From: Acidilobus sp. 7A
Lineage (GTDB): Archaea; Thermoproteota; Thermoprotei_A; Sulfolobales; Acidilobaceae
DNA length: 64,000 nt
Reading direction: 5' to 3'
Assembly (NCBI RefSeq): GCF_003431325.1
Contig: NZ_CP010515.1
Coordinates: 1,302,001-1,366,000, forward strand
Below are positions 8,342 through 16,038 of the stretch, piece by piece. Each line of letters begins with the position of its first letter. Within the stretch, counting starts at the first letter, position 1. A program made the translations under genes and the position numbers. The notes beneath the pieces are model-generated. The model was not told where the DNA came from. It saw nothing but the letters and a program-made list of their open reading frames with translations, and did no database searches.

Positions 8342-9146
8342 ATATATTTTATAATTATAAATTAGGTAAAACATTGCCGCCGTAAGGTAACAGGGGGTCA
8401 GGCCCGCTCGGGAGGCCCAACAAGGGCGCTACCTGTCTGAGGGCTGACAACACTTTCTCCACACAAGTTTGTTGGGAAAGTGCTCAGGGACAGACACGGG
8501 CCTGTCAGGGCCTTGGCAGGAACGCGGAGGGCTTGTCCCTCGCTGACGCCAGGCAAGGCGTTTAGGCCCTGAAGGCAAGAGGAGACGTGAGGGCTGGGGA
8601 CCTCCTCCCGCCCCCGCGCCCACCTCCGCACCCCCAGCAAGGCCATGCCCGCGGCCAGCCCTCGCTTTTCTCAAATTTACGAAAAGCCAGGCAGGAGGCA
8701 GGCAGCTGGGCCGCCATGGAGGCGGTTCCTGTGAACCTCGAACCCCTCGTCTAACATTTCGTAAATTTGCGAAATTCGTTTAAGCGCCAGTCGCCTCCGC
8801 AGGCGTAAGTTCCCCCAGTCCAGAGGGCGCGGCCTCAGCCCTTACAGCCAGAGGCCTGCACATGTCTATTTCTTTTTGATATAAGAACTTTTCTATAGGG
8901 GGCTATCCTTCCCCCACCTCACGGAGGGGACTTTCGCCCCCTTAGCCCCCATAAAGTTAAACACTCCAGGTAAGCCTATAAGGCTAGTCGAAGTTTTTGT
9001 GAGTTACATCATGCATGAGAGGCTTTAGGACCATGCGCGCTTTATGGTATACTTAAAGGTAACGGGCGGGTTTCTGAGGCCATCGGGTAACACGGACTTT
9101 CATCGACGATAAGGGCCCTAAGGGAATTTTAAATTAAGGGTGGAGG
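8342..9146. other. Gene-less, dyad-rich 800-bp region
   Basis: No credible gene was found. It opens with an AT-rich run (to about 8375), then GC-rich sequence with many self-complementary segments: CACTTTC/GAAAGTG near 8450-8482, GAGGGCTGG/CCAGCCCTC (about 8589-8597 and 8655-8663), two copies of a 20-bp near-palindrome at 8666 and 8756, the dyad GGTTC-CTGT-GAACC near 8724-8737, and GGGGGCTA/TAGCCCCC at 8898-8950. It could be a replication origin, a structured RNA locus or a protein-loading site. It does not carry SRP or RNase P RNA motifs that I could recognise, and no orc1/cdc6 gene is in the window. Confidence 0.6.
8666..8775. repeat. Inverted pair of 20-bp near-palindromes
   Basis: TTTTCTCAAATTTACGAAAA (8666-8685) and ATTTCGTAAATTTGCGAAAT (8756-8775) are inverted copies matching at 17 of 20 positions, and each is itself nearly palindromic around AAATTT. 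They flank 70 bp containing a CCGCC/GGCGG stem and the GGTTCCTGTGAACC dyad. The arrangement suggests paired binding sites for a dimeric protein; the function is unknown. Confidence 0.6.
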
Positions 9147-9524
9147 ATGGGGAACTTGAGTTCGGCCTATGTTCAAAGCGTTGTAGAGGAGAGGCTCTTA
9201 GCCGCGGCTAAGTTAAGGAGCGGGCTTTCAGCTAACGTATTTAGCGCGTATGACTTCAGGCAGCTGCAGACAAACCTGCTGTCCTACGTTGGCGCGGTGA
9301 AGGCACTCTTGATAACTATACCCAGGGACGTGCTCGGTGATAGTTTTAACCTCCTTTATAGGAGGGTGAGCGGGCTTGAACCTCTAATACTTAGGGCCAC
9401 CGACACCACACAACTCTTGAAGTACTCTGACACCGCTGACGAGGTATTAGTTGATATAATTAATGCGCTGTTCAAGGCAGGCATTATAACAGAGCCTTCA
9501 GCCTCTTCGCTTGTTGGAAGGTGA
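9147..9524 (+). CDS. Conserved-looking hypothetical helical protein, 125 aa
   Basis: Not recognised. The translation is mostly amphipathic helix, without cysteine, signal peptide or membrane segment, and with two leucine-rich stretches (SAYDFRQLQTNLLSYV near 33-48 and LVDIINALFKAGI near 102-114). Start support is good: TATA-like TTTTAAATTAAG at about 9127-9138 and a GGTGGAGG ribosome site directly before the ATG. It lies 800 bp after the mutase operon and 209 bp before S28e, so it is its own transcript. No motif suggests a reaction or a partner. Confidence 0.6.
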   Translation: MGNLSSAYVQSVVEERLLAAAKLRSGLSANVFSAYDFRQLQTNLLSYVGAVKALLITIPRDVLGDSFNLLYRRVSGLEPLILRATDTTQLLKYSDTADEVLVDIINALFKAGIITEPSASSLVGR

Positions 9525-9691
9525 TGGTAGAGCTCTCTCAATTATGTGTAAACTTAAGAGTTGCGTCAAGACTTCATTATTCAGAACACAACCTCTATGC
9601 AATCTTTGGAGCTTGTAGCCTAGCTTGAAAAATACAGCAAGGGCTTCGTTTAGATGCTCCTTGACTAGAAGTCAAACGGTCAGCGGATAAA

Positions 9692-9702
9692 ATATTTAAA
9701 AG
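9692..9702 (+). promoter_or_regulatory. TATA box of rps28e
   Basis: ATATTTAAAAG lies about 25 nt before the expected start near 9720, upstream of the S28e ATG at 9734. A short perfect inverted repeat, TTGACT-AGA-AGTCAA (9661-9675), sits just upstream. Confidence 0.55.
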
Positions 9703-9733
9703 CGCGAAGGCCTCATGCTGCCTTGGGGAGAAC

Positions 9734-9982
9734 ATGAGCTCAGCTGGTGGAACTCAACAAGCTGCGCCAACCGAGGAGCTCGGCTTCCCAGCAGAGGTTA
9801 TACAGATAATAGGAAGGACAGGCGTGGCAGGTGAGGTAACTCAAGTAAGGGTAAGGATACTCGAGGGCAAGGATAAGGGCAGAATAATAACCAGGAACGT
9901 GATGGGTGCTGTGAGAGTGGGCGATATCATAATATTGAGGGAGACAGAAAGGGAGGCTAGGAAGCTGACGAGGAAGAGGTGA
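9734..9982 (+). CDS. rps28e: Small ribosomal subunit protein S28e
   Basis: An 82-aa protein with the S28e OB-fold signature: [20 protein letters not shown], then the conserved [26 protein letters not shown]-terminus. It binds 16S rRNA in the small subunit. The first ~17 residues (Ser/Gly/Gln-rich) extend beyond the core. A GGGGAG ribosome site precedes the ATG. The RNase P subunit Pop5 follows 111 nt downstream in the same reading frame as S28e, with only the TGA between them; see the Pop5 entry for the open hydrophobic frame in between. Confidence 0.95.
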   Translation: MSSAGGTQQAAPTEELGFPAEVIQIIGRTGVAGEVTQVRVRILEGKDKGRIITRNVMGAVRVGDIIILRETEREARKLTRKR

Positions 9983-10093
9983 AGCCTCATAAATAATGTT
10001 GCGCTACTCTACGCCTTAGTCGCGCTTATATCTGCGGCTGTCTCTGCACTAACTTCAGCCATTCTAGTAAAAGCGGTCATCCCTAAGCGTGTA

Positions 10094-10447
10094 GTGATAA
10101 CTAAGCCTTCGGGTAGGCCGGAGAGGAAGGCCAGAGTCAGGCGCAGGTATATAGTTTTCGAGGTTCTGACGGCGGCAGAACTCAAGGAGGACTCCGTGAG
10201 AAGAGCTCTTGAGAGTAAGTTCCAGGAGATCTTCGGCTCTGAGTCTTTAGTGCTGTCCAGCTTCAAAGTCATACATTACGACTCACGGCTCCATAGGGGT
10301 ATAGTTAGGGTTAAGTCCAAGTACACAGACTATGCTATGGCTGTAATGGGGTTGGTCAGAGAGATAGATGGTGTAGGGCTACTTATGTACCCTATTGCAA
10401 CGAGCGGAACTGTAAGGAGGGCCATGAGAAAGCTTCAGAAGTCTTAA
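10094..10447 (+). CDS. rnp2: RNase P protein subunit Pop5 (component 2)
   Basis: A 117-aa Rpp14/Pop5-family subunit of RNase P, which matures tRNA 5' ends. RRRYIVFEVLT near residues 16-26 and HRGIVRVKSKYTDYAMAVM with the late YPIATSGTVRRA block fit Pop5. The GTG at 10094 is the first conventional start in frame. The frame is open a further 37 codons upstream, back to the S28e stop, and encodes a typical membrane segment (VALLYALVALISAAV...) followed by basic residues, but without ATG, GTG or TTG. One missing base near 9996 would restore an ATG before it. The true N-terminus is therefore uncertain. Confidence 0.85.
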   Translation: MITKPSGRPERKARVRRRYIVFEVLTAAELKEDSVRRALESKFQEIFGSESLVLSSFKVIHYDSRLHRGIVRVKSKYTDYAMAVMGLVREIDGVGLLMYPIATSGTVRRAMRKLQKS

Positions 10448-10458
10448 GTGTCTAGCGC

Positions 10459-11682
10459 TTAACCCCTAGCGCCAGCTGCCACTATTTTAATTACATCATC
10501 ATCCCTCAACTCATAATCGGCGCCCACCCTTTGTTTTGTCTTAGCATTGATGGCATAAAGAAACGTGTCCCCAAGCTCTGTGTGGATTGTATATGCTAGC
10601 CTCTTAGCGGTGGTGCCTCTAGGCACCAATATCACATCTGGCAGCACGCGGCCTTTCCTGTCCGTGAACTTGTTGAAGTCCTCGACAGGGTAGACAGCTA
10701 TTAGGTTTAGCGCTTTGAAGAGGGCCTGGTTTATAGCCTGAACGACGCCGGTCCCTCCATAGCGTTCCATAAGCTCCCTTATCATATTAACTGCCTTCTG
10801 CGTCCTCTGATCAAGGACTCCCTTCACCTTAAACTCGGCGTCGCCAGGCAGGTACTCCACCAGGCCCTGCGTTGAGAGCCTCCTTAGTATAAGCTCGGCC
10901 AGCGCGCTGGCGGGCACGACGGGCACGTCGGAAAACGTTGACTTCAGTCGCTCTATGTTCTTAGCCGACTCGGGCACGTCGGCTTTATTGGCTACTATAA
11001 CCATAGGCTTTGTCATCTTTCTAAGCGTTATAACAAGGTTTCGTAGTGCATCATCTGATATCCTTGGAAGCTCAACATCATTAACATTAAGCTTCTCTAA
11101 CGCGGCCTCGACCTGAGGCCTGGTTATACCGAACCCGGAAACCCTCTGCGAAAACGCCCCCACAGGGTCCTTGAGGGCACCCACGGAGGCCAGCCTGACG
11201 AACTTGTCCCAGTCGCTCTTTATAGAGCTGTACATCCACTCATCAAGCTCAAAGGTGACGAAATTTACTTCCTCCACAGGGTCATAGGAGCCCGGCTCAG
11301 CAGGGGTCCCTTCAGACGTGGTTGAGCCGCTGGCGTCTACAATCAGCAGAAAGACGTCAGCCCTCCTCAGGTCATCAAGGAACTTGTTGCCTAGGCCCCT
11401 ACCTTCATGCGCGCCCGGTATGAGGCCGGCCACGTCCATTAACTTCACAGGTATGTAGCGGTAGCCCATTATGCAGGCGCTGTTGGAGGCGTCACATCTG
11501 GGTAGGCCGAGTTCTACGTGGACGCACTTTTTCCTGGCATAGCCTATCCCTACGTTGGGCTCTATTGTGACGAACGGCCTGTTCTCTATGGGCACCTGAA
11601 TGCCCGTGGCTGCGGAGAAGAACGACGACTTGCCGACGTTAGTCTTACCTACTATGCCTACGAGGGCGTTAGTAGGCTCCAC
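10459..11682 (-). CDS. ychF: YchF/Obg-family GTP/ATP-binding protein
   Basis: A 407-aa TRAFAC P-loop protein of the YchF group, associated with ribosomes and translation. G1 is GKTNVGKSS (about 12-20), the switch II block is DVAGLIPGAHEGRGLGNKFLDDLRRAD, and the fourth motif is NKAD, in which YchF proteins often deviate toward ATP preference. The last ~80 residues form a TGS domain (IAVYPVEDF ... IHTELGDTFLYAINAKT). Start is ATG 11682. It converges with Pop5 11 nt away. No cofactor genes are adjacent. Confidence 0.92.
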   Translation of the reverse strand: MEPTNALVGIVGKTNVGKSSFFSAATGIQVPIENRPFVTIEPNVGIGYARKKCVHVELGLPRCDASNSACIMGYRYIPVKLMDVAGLIPGAHEGRGLGNKFLDDLRRADVFLLIVDASGSTTSEGTPAEPGSYDPVEEVNFVTFELDEWMYSSIKSDWDKFVRLASVGALKDPVGAFSQRVSGFGITRPQVEAALEKLNVNDVELPRISDDALRNLVITLRKMTKPMVIVANKADVPESAKNIERLKSTFSDVPVVPASALAELILRRLSTQGLVEYLPGDAEFKVKGVLDQRTQKAVNMIRELMERYGGTGVVQAINQALFKALNLIAVYPVEDFNKFTDRKGRVLPDVILVPRGTTAKRLAYTIHTELGDTFLYAINAKTKQRVGADYELRDDDVIKIVAAGARG

Positions 11683-11777
11683 GGCCCTTCATCTAAATTA
11701 TATGGTTAGCCTTAGGGATCTTAAGGTTTCTAATCACGTTAGCCTGTTTACCGGTTTTTGCTAAAACTAACTTCAAG

Positions 11778-12260
11778 CTAACCCTCTTTCTTGGAGCTCT
11801 CAGCGGTCACGTTAAATTTTGAGAGATCGTCAATAGCTTTCTTGCACGACTCCACTACTTCTGGACAATTAGAGTACGCCTCAGACGCCTTAGAGAGTAG
11901 CATCAGTAGAGCGTCCTTAACAAGCCTTAACGCCTCAGGCGAGTCCTTTAGCTCGCTGAACGCCAGCTCAATTAGACTTCTCCACTCAGGGCTCTCTAAG
12001 TACTTTGCAAGGTTTGCAGGATTGCCCCCATAGACGCTGAAGTCATACTTTATCTCACCGTTAATTATATTCTCCTTTATGTTAAGTAGCACCGTAATAG
12101 CTTTCTGTTGTAACCTCTTCAGCTCATCGGCGTTCTTCGCCGTTATAGGCGCTTTACCGCTATCTATGTTGCTCATAGCTGTCGCTAGGACAGGGTTAGC
12201 TACGTGTCTAAGGAAGTCCAGTTTAGCCTTACACTCACTCACAGGCGCTCCCTGTTTCAC
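11778..12260 (-). CDS. Hypothetical helical protein, 160 aa
   Basis: Not recognised. The translation is soluble and strongly alpha-helical, with a Leu/Ala heptad-like stretch (ELAFSELKDSPEALRLVKDALLMLLSKA, residues about 96-123) and a Lys/Ser-rich C-terminus ending KKEG. Four cysteines do not form a clear metal site. It is monocistronic, between ychF and a divergent membrane glycosyltransferase. The upstream AT-rich tract around 12315-12355 can serve promoters in both directions. Confidence 0.5.
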   Translation of the reverse strand: MKQGAPVSECKAKLDFLRHVANPVLATAMSNIDSGKAPITAKNADELKRLQQKAITVLLNIKENIINGEIKYDFSVYGGNPANLAKYLESPEWRSLIELAFSELKDSPEALRLVKDALLMLLSKASEAYSNCPEVVESCKKAIDDLSKFNVTAESSKKEG

Positions 12261-12408
12261 TGTCAGGCAAGGGCTCTTTAAGAGCGCAGGAGTTGTTCTC
12301 TGGGGAAGGCTCTATAATTTTATTAAAAATATTTATATAAAATTATTTTTAAAGGATAGCGCAAGTTCTAAAAGCCTTCCGGCCTAGAGGACCAAAGGGC
12401 CAGGAAGC

Positions 12409-13590
12409 TTGGGCTTAAGTGGTTCTGAGGGGAGGCGGGATCAGCGCGCTAGGGCGCTCAGCGACCCTAAGGTTAGGGTTGCACTGTTCCTCGTAGGCCT
12501 AGCAGTTGTGGCCCTCGGGTCCTATTATGTTGCTGCTAAGGCCACATGGAACGCCTCTCACATAGGGGGAGGAGGCTATGACAACGCCTATATAAGTGAT
12601 GAGATATACTATGTTGACGCGGCCAGAAGAATTCTCGTAAACGTTTTTGGATATCATGGAGAGCTGTTCCCATACAGCGGCGAGACGGCCTCTAATTATT
12701 ACAACTTCGAGCATCCGCCCCTGGGGAAGTATATAATAGCTCTGTCTATGGCGCTTTTGGGTGACAAGCCGTTCAACTGGAGGGTTCCAAGTATAGTTAT
12801 GGCTTCCTTAATACCGTTGATAATCTACGTTGGGCTGGCGTGGGGCAGGGACACAAGGTGGATAGTAATAGGAACGGTAGCAGGCCTTGCAGCGTCGGCG
12901 GACCATATACTTATAGTGATGGGATCAGTAGCCATGTTGGACATATACGCAGCCTTCTTCCTGTCATTGGCTATCGTGAGTGCGTTTAGAGAGCGCTTCT
13001 ACCTCTCAGCGGTTTTTGAGGGGCTGGCTTGGGCTTCAAAAGAGACTGCGCTGCCCGGGGCCCTGGCCCTTCTAATTCTCATATTGGCGCGCAGCCCCAA
13101 CAGGGCTGGTGTCATAAAGTTCCTAAAGGCTTTCATAATAGTTCTTGGAGTATTTATAGTGGCATATATACCACTCTTTGCACACTTCGGAGTTATGTAT
13201 GTTATTCAACAGACCCTGGGAGGCTATAAATGGGACCTCGTAAGCCGTCCTCCAGGGCCGCCTGCAAGCGCCCCAAGCGGCTGGTTCTTTAACGTGAACC
13301 CCTTCGTGCTCTCGTACTCGCCGCTCCTAGAGGCCTCAATGACAGTTCCCCTAGAGCTTACAGCCCTCGGGGCCGCGATTGCTATCTTCGTCGTAGGCCT
13401 GGGCAGGGATAGGAGGCTCCTGCGGGCCGGAAGCACCTTCTTCGTATCGGAGTTCGTGGGGCTTTGGGCGGTTTACCTAGCTGGTAATCATACGCTCTAC
13501 AGCTTTTACTCAGTAGTCTTTACACCAGCGATGGCTGTTACCTTAGCTGAAGTCCTGGACATATTATCAAATCAAATAAAATTATTTTAG
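12409..13590 (+). CDS. Membrane glycosyltransferase of the PMT/ArnT (GT39/GT83) type
   Basis: A 393-aa polytopic membrane protein with about nine hydrophobic segments. The first long extracytoplasmic loop carries SDEIYYVDAAR near residues 63-73 (the acidic pair typical of GT39/GT83 catalysis) and EHPPLGKYIIA near 102-112. Proteins of this type move a sugar from a polyprenyl-phosphate donor to protein or lipid on the outer face of the membrane; donor and acceptor are unknown. A TTG start follows an AGGAAG ribosome-site-like run. The promoter region is very AT-rich (about 12318-12355). The C-terminus lacks the large extra domain of bacterial ArnT. Confidence 0.75.
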   Translation: MGLSGSEGRRDQRARALSDPKVRVALFLVGLAVVALGSYYVAAKATWNASHIGGGGYDNAYISDEIYYVDAARRILVNVFGYHGELFPYSGETASNYYNFEHPPLGKYIIALSMALLGDKPFNWRVPSIVMASLIPLIIYVGLAWGRDTRWIVIGTVAGLAASADHILIVMGSVAMLDIYAAFFLSLAIVSAFRERFYLSAVFEGLAWASKETALPGALALLILILARSPNRAGVIKFLKAFIIVLGVFIVAYIPLFAHFGVMYVIQQTLGGYKWDLVSRPPGPPASAPSGWFFNVNPFVLSYSPLLEASMTVPLELTALGAAIAIFVVGLGRDRRLLRAGSTFFVSEFVGLWAVYLAGNHTLYSFYSVVFTPAMAVTLAEVLDILSNQIKLF

Positions 13591-13664
13591 ATTTGTTCTA
13601 TATATAATACGTGTTACTGCTTATAAACTCTCAGAGTCTATAATAATGTAAGAGGCGACCTACT

Positions 13665-14081
13665 GTGGTAAATCCTAGCGTTGTCAAAAGGGAGCCGCTA
13701 GTACAGAAGGTAAGGGCAAGGATACTAAAGGAATATGATAATATGAAGATACAGCTGATAAACGAGGGTGAGCTGCTTGTAATAACTGCCCTTGACGACT
13801 CAGACGTAGAGAGGCTTGTGCTAATTGCCCTTGACGAGGCTAAGTCCCCTGTGAGCTGGAGGGAGCTTAAGGCGATATTCCAGGGCATAGTAGGTGAGGA
13901 CAGGCTGAGGAGAATTCTGGGCAGCCTTAAGGCAAGGAATGCGATAGCCGAGTTAACTCATACAAGGTACAGCCTACCCAACTACGTGCCTGAGCTTGAG
14001 ATGAACAAGGTCAAGAACCCGTTAGTCTTCAGGCGCGCCAACGAGGAGCAGGAAGATGATATTCACGACAACAATAACTAA
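13665..14081 (+). CDS. Hypothetical winged-helix-like protein, 138 aa
   Basis: Not firmly recognised. The middle (SPVSWRELKAIFQGIVGEDRLRRILGSLKARNAIAEL..., residues about 60-100) has the helix-turn-helix and wing pattern of a winged-helix domain, including a Tyr-containing wing (THTRYSLP). The N-terminal third is a beta/alpha segment and the C-terminus is an acidic, Asn-rich tail (EEQEDDIHDNNN). It may be a transcription factor or a complex-assembly module. GTG start after GAGGCGA. A zinc-finger gene follows 77 nt downstream, possibly co-transcribed. Confidence 0.55.
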   Translation: MVNPSVVKREPLVQKVRARILKEYDNMKIQLINEGELLVITALDDSDVERLVLIALDEAKSPVSWRELKAIFQGIVGEDRLRRILGSLKARNAIAELTHTRYSLPNYVPELEMNKVKNPLVFRRANEEQEDDIHDNNN

Positions 14082-14158
14082 GGAAAACAGCCTATCCTAG
14101 GCCCTTATTTATGGCAGCCGTTATACGTGGAGAAACCTGAGGAGGCCTCTGAGGGCGC

Positions 14159-14494
14159 TTGAGCGAGCTCTGCGAGGTATGTGGGGAAGCTGAGGCTACG
14201 CATACATGTAGGCTCTGCGGCAGGAAGGTCTGTGACAAGCACTTTGACAGTAAAACAGGACTATGTGCTATCTGCTCTGGCGCGCTCTGTGAGATTTGTC
14301 ATGAGAAGCTGGCAGTGACTTTTTGCCCCTCATGCGGCAGGCTCGTCTGCTATGATGACAGCGTCCAAATAGACGAGGTCAGGAGAGTCTGCAAGGAGTG
14401 TTATGCCAAAGGATTTAGGGGCCCTAACGTCCAGCTGGAGGCCCCTTACATAGGTGGGGCAATTAAACTAGCTAGGAGAACCCTGCACGTCTAG
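14159..14494 (+). CDS. B-box-like multi-zinc-finger protein
   Basis: A 111-aa protein with about fourteen cysteines arranged as consecutive CxxC pairs: CEVCGEAEATHTCRLCGRKVCDKH, CAICSGALCEICHEKLAVTFC and CPSCGRLVCYDD...CKEC. The first unit resembles a B-box, the rest FYVE/RING-like treble-clef pairs, so three or four Zn ions are expected. Function unknown; such small archaeal proteins are probably adaptors for proteins or RNA. The TTG start is preceded by GGAGG at about 14139-14143 and GAGGGCGC directly before the codon. Confidence 0.65.
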   Translation: MSELCEVCGEAEATHTCRLCGRKVCDKHFDSKTGLCAICSGALCEICHEKLAVTFCPSCGRLVCYDDSVQIDEVRRVCKECYAKGFRGPNVQLEAPYIGGAIKLARRTLHV

Positions 14495-14631
14495 GGGCTA
14501 AAGAGGAAGCCACAGCTAGCCATTAAGGCGGCAGAGCTAATGCGATCCTTGGGAGTTAAGAAAGCTGCCAGGAGTTAAGAGATAATAGTTAAAGCCTCTC
14601 ACAGCAAACAAGTCACAGGGGCCGCAAGTTA

Positions 14632-15201
14632 ATGTCTCAGGAGAACAGGGTCTCCCTGCAGATAGATAACATGAAGCTTAACCTTGACGGAAGGGTCTAT
14701 GAGAGCTCTCACATGATAGTCGTCGGGCTCAAAAGGCTCTCAGGCGAGGTTTCGTTTGGCACAGTCAAGGTTAAAGGTGAATTTGACTTATTGCCGCAGG
14801 CCAGTACGGTCGAGGACGTTGTTGAGGTCTCCGCAGGCGGAACATTTGAGTCGGACACTTATGGAGGCTCTGTGGCCATAAATGAGCTCGAGGACGGGTA
14901 TTTGATAGAGTTTAATAAGCTTACAATAAAGTTTGACGTGGACGAGTCAACAGGCAAAGTCAGCGTAAAGATACCTAGGCTTGAGCCAATAAAGGCCTCA
15001 AAGCTGTTGTTTGACATTAAAGGTACCATTTCGCTGAACATGATCGTAAGCCCTTTTGTTGTGGGCGCCATGACTTTAGTTAATGATGGCAAAATTAAGA
15101 TAACTGCTGGTGACGAAGTTAAGATAACTACCGAACCTGAGGAGGGCGGCGCTAATAAGTCTAAGGAGCTTCAGATTCAGAGAGCTCAAGGTAGAGCTTA
15201 G
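14632..15201 (+). CDS. Hypothetical beta-rich protein, 189 aa
   Basis: Not recognised. The sequence alternates short beta strands with acidic turns (VSLQIDNMKLNLDGRVY, VSFGTVKVKGEFDL, IKFDVDESTGKVSVKI) and ends in a charged tail; no cysteine, signal peptide or transmembrane helix. It has the look of a jelly-roll or carbohydrate/phosphate-binding scaffold, but nothing catalytic is visible. A 10-bp direct repeat, GGAGTTAAGA at 14552 and 14571, and a TATA-like GTTAAAG near 14588 lie upstream and may control it. Confidence 0.55.
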   Translation: MSQENRVSLQIDNMKLNLDGRVYESSHMIVVGLKRLSGEVSFGTVKVKGEFDLLPQASTVEDVVEVSAGGTFESDTYGGSVAINELEDGYLIEFNKLTIKFDVDESTGKVSVKIPRLEPIKASKLLFDIKGTISLNMIVSPFVVGAMTLVNDGKIKITAGDEVKITTEPEEGGANKSKELQIQRAQGRA

Positions 15202-15307
15202 CTGTCTGTTGCTTTCAGCTCTAACTCTAGCCGGCCCTCAACGCGTTAACTACGCTTATGAGATCATATTAAATCGAACAGACATTATGGTTAGCTGTTA
15301 ACGAGGC

Positions 15308-15613
15308 TTAGAGGGAGGACTGAGCCCTTACTAGTCCTATCTTAGAAATTATTCTGTCGGCAGCCTCCTTTTCACTGTGTGCCAATACGTAAAGCCCCCT
15401 CGGCGAATACAACGCGTCGTCGCAGCCGCTAGATGCCATGGAAGTCAACTTCACTAGTATCAGGTCACCATACCTAGGCCTTAAGAACAGCAGCCTTATC
15501 ACAGACCCATTAACCTCCAGGTAGCTCTCCTCGCAGTCGTCCAGGCCCTCAGGCTTTGAGCACCTAAGGCCTCTCCTCTTAAGCTCATTAACTACCTCCT
15601 CAGCTCTCGTCAT
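15308..15613 (-). CDS. Hypothetical protein, 101 aa
   Basis: Not recognised. It begins MTRAEEVVNELKRRGLRCS and resembles a small alpha/beta protein (VIRLLFLRPRYGDLILVKL, GLYVLAHSEKEAADRIISKIG). I start at ATG 15613, which overlaps the stop of the upstream 77-aa gene by 14 nt; starting further up would overlap that gene much more. The tight overlap indicates a two-gene operon with coupled translation. Three cysteines are present without a motif. Confidence 0.5.
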   Translation of the reverse strand: MTRAEEVVNELKRRGLRCSKPEGLDDCEESYLEVNGSVIRLLFLRPRYGDLILVKLTSMASSGCDDALYSPRGLYVLAHSEKEAADRIISKIGLVRAQSSL

Positions 15614-15833
15614 ACTCGTCCTCTTCGACATCTGACTCCACCTCCTCAGCATGAGGTTTATACTCCACGCACCTGGGCATCTGTCCTCCCTCAACCGAAG
15701 AGACTTCGAGGTGATACCTTGCTATAAACGAGCACAGGGAGTCCCACGGTATTACAGCCTTCTGCCCAAGCTCCGTCTCCACAAACGCTAGGCTGCCTCT
15801 TTTAGTAACCTTAGCCCTCACGCGGTGTCCCAA
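15600..15833 (-). CDS. Hypothetical small protein with acidic tail, 77 aa
   Basis: Not recognised. The first ~60 residues are a compact beta/alpha domain (HRVRAKVTKRGSLAFVETELGQKAVIPW resembles a small beta barrel of nucleic-acid-binding type), followed by a strongly acidic tail (EEVESDVEEDEYDES). Its 3' end overlaps the start of the 101-aa gene. Basic head plus acidic tail would suit an RNA- or ribosome-associated factor, but that is only a guess. Confidence 0.5.
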   Translation of the reverse strand: MGHRVRAKVTKRGSLAFVETELGQKAVIPWDSLCSFIARYHLEVSSVEGGQMPRCVEYKPHAEEVESDVEEDEYDES

Positions 15834-16038
15834 CTATTATGAAGAAGGGTGAACCTTAAGGGTCTTCTCGCGTCGAGACGTTCTTTGCTGTGGCCATTAT
15901 TACAATGTCCAAAGCATTGTCCTAGTTATTGATAACATTTTTAGTCATTCAGGTAAAGCTTTCATCTCCGAGCTATATAGCTACGAATGAATACCGCTAC
16001 TCATTTTAAAGAGGGCTAAGCAACGGCTCTGCGTGTTT

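Noticed and set aside
8398-8674. Overlapping leftward frames of 81-82 aa in the gene-less region
   Set aside because: Pro/Gly/Arg-rich translations typical of GC-rich non-coding DNA, no ribosome site, two frames equally open.
9060-9115. Leftward GAAAGTCC and CAGAAAC motifs as RNase P RNA
   Set aside because: They are only ~25 nt apart, whereas the corresponding RNase P RNA regions are far apart; no P1 or P4 helix could be built.
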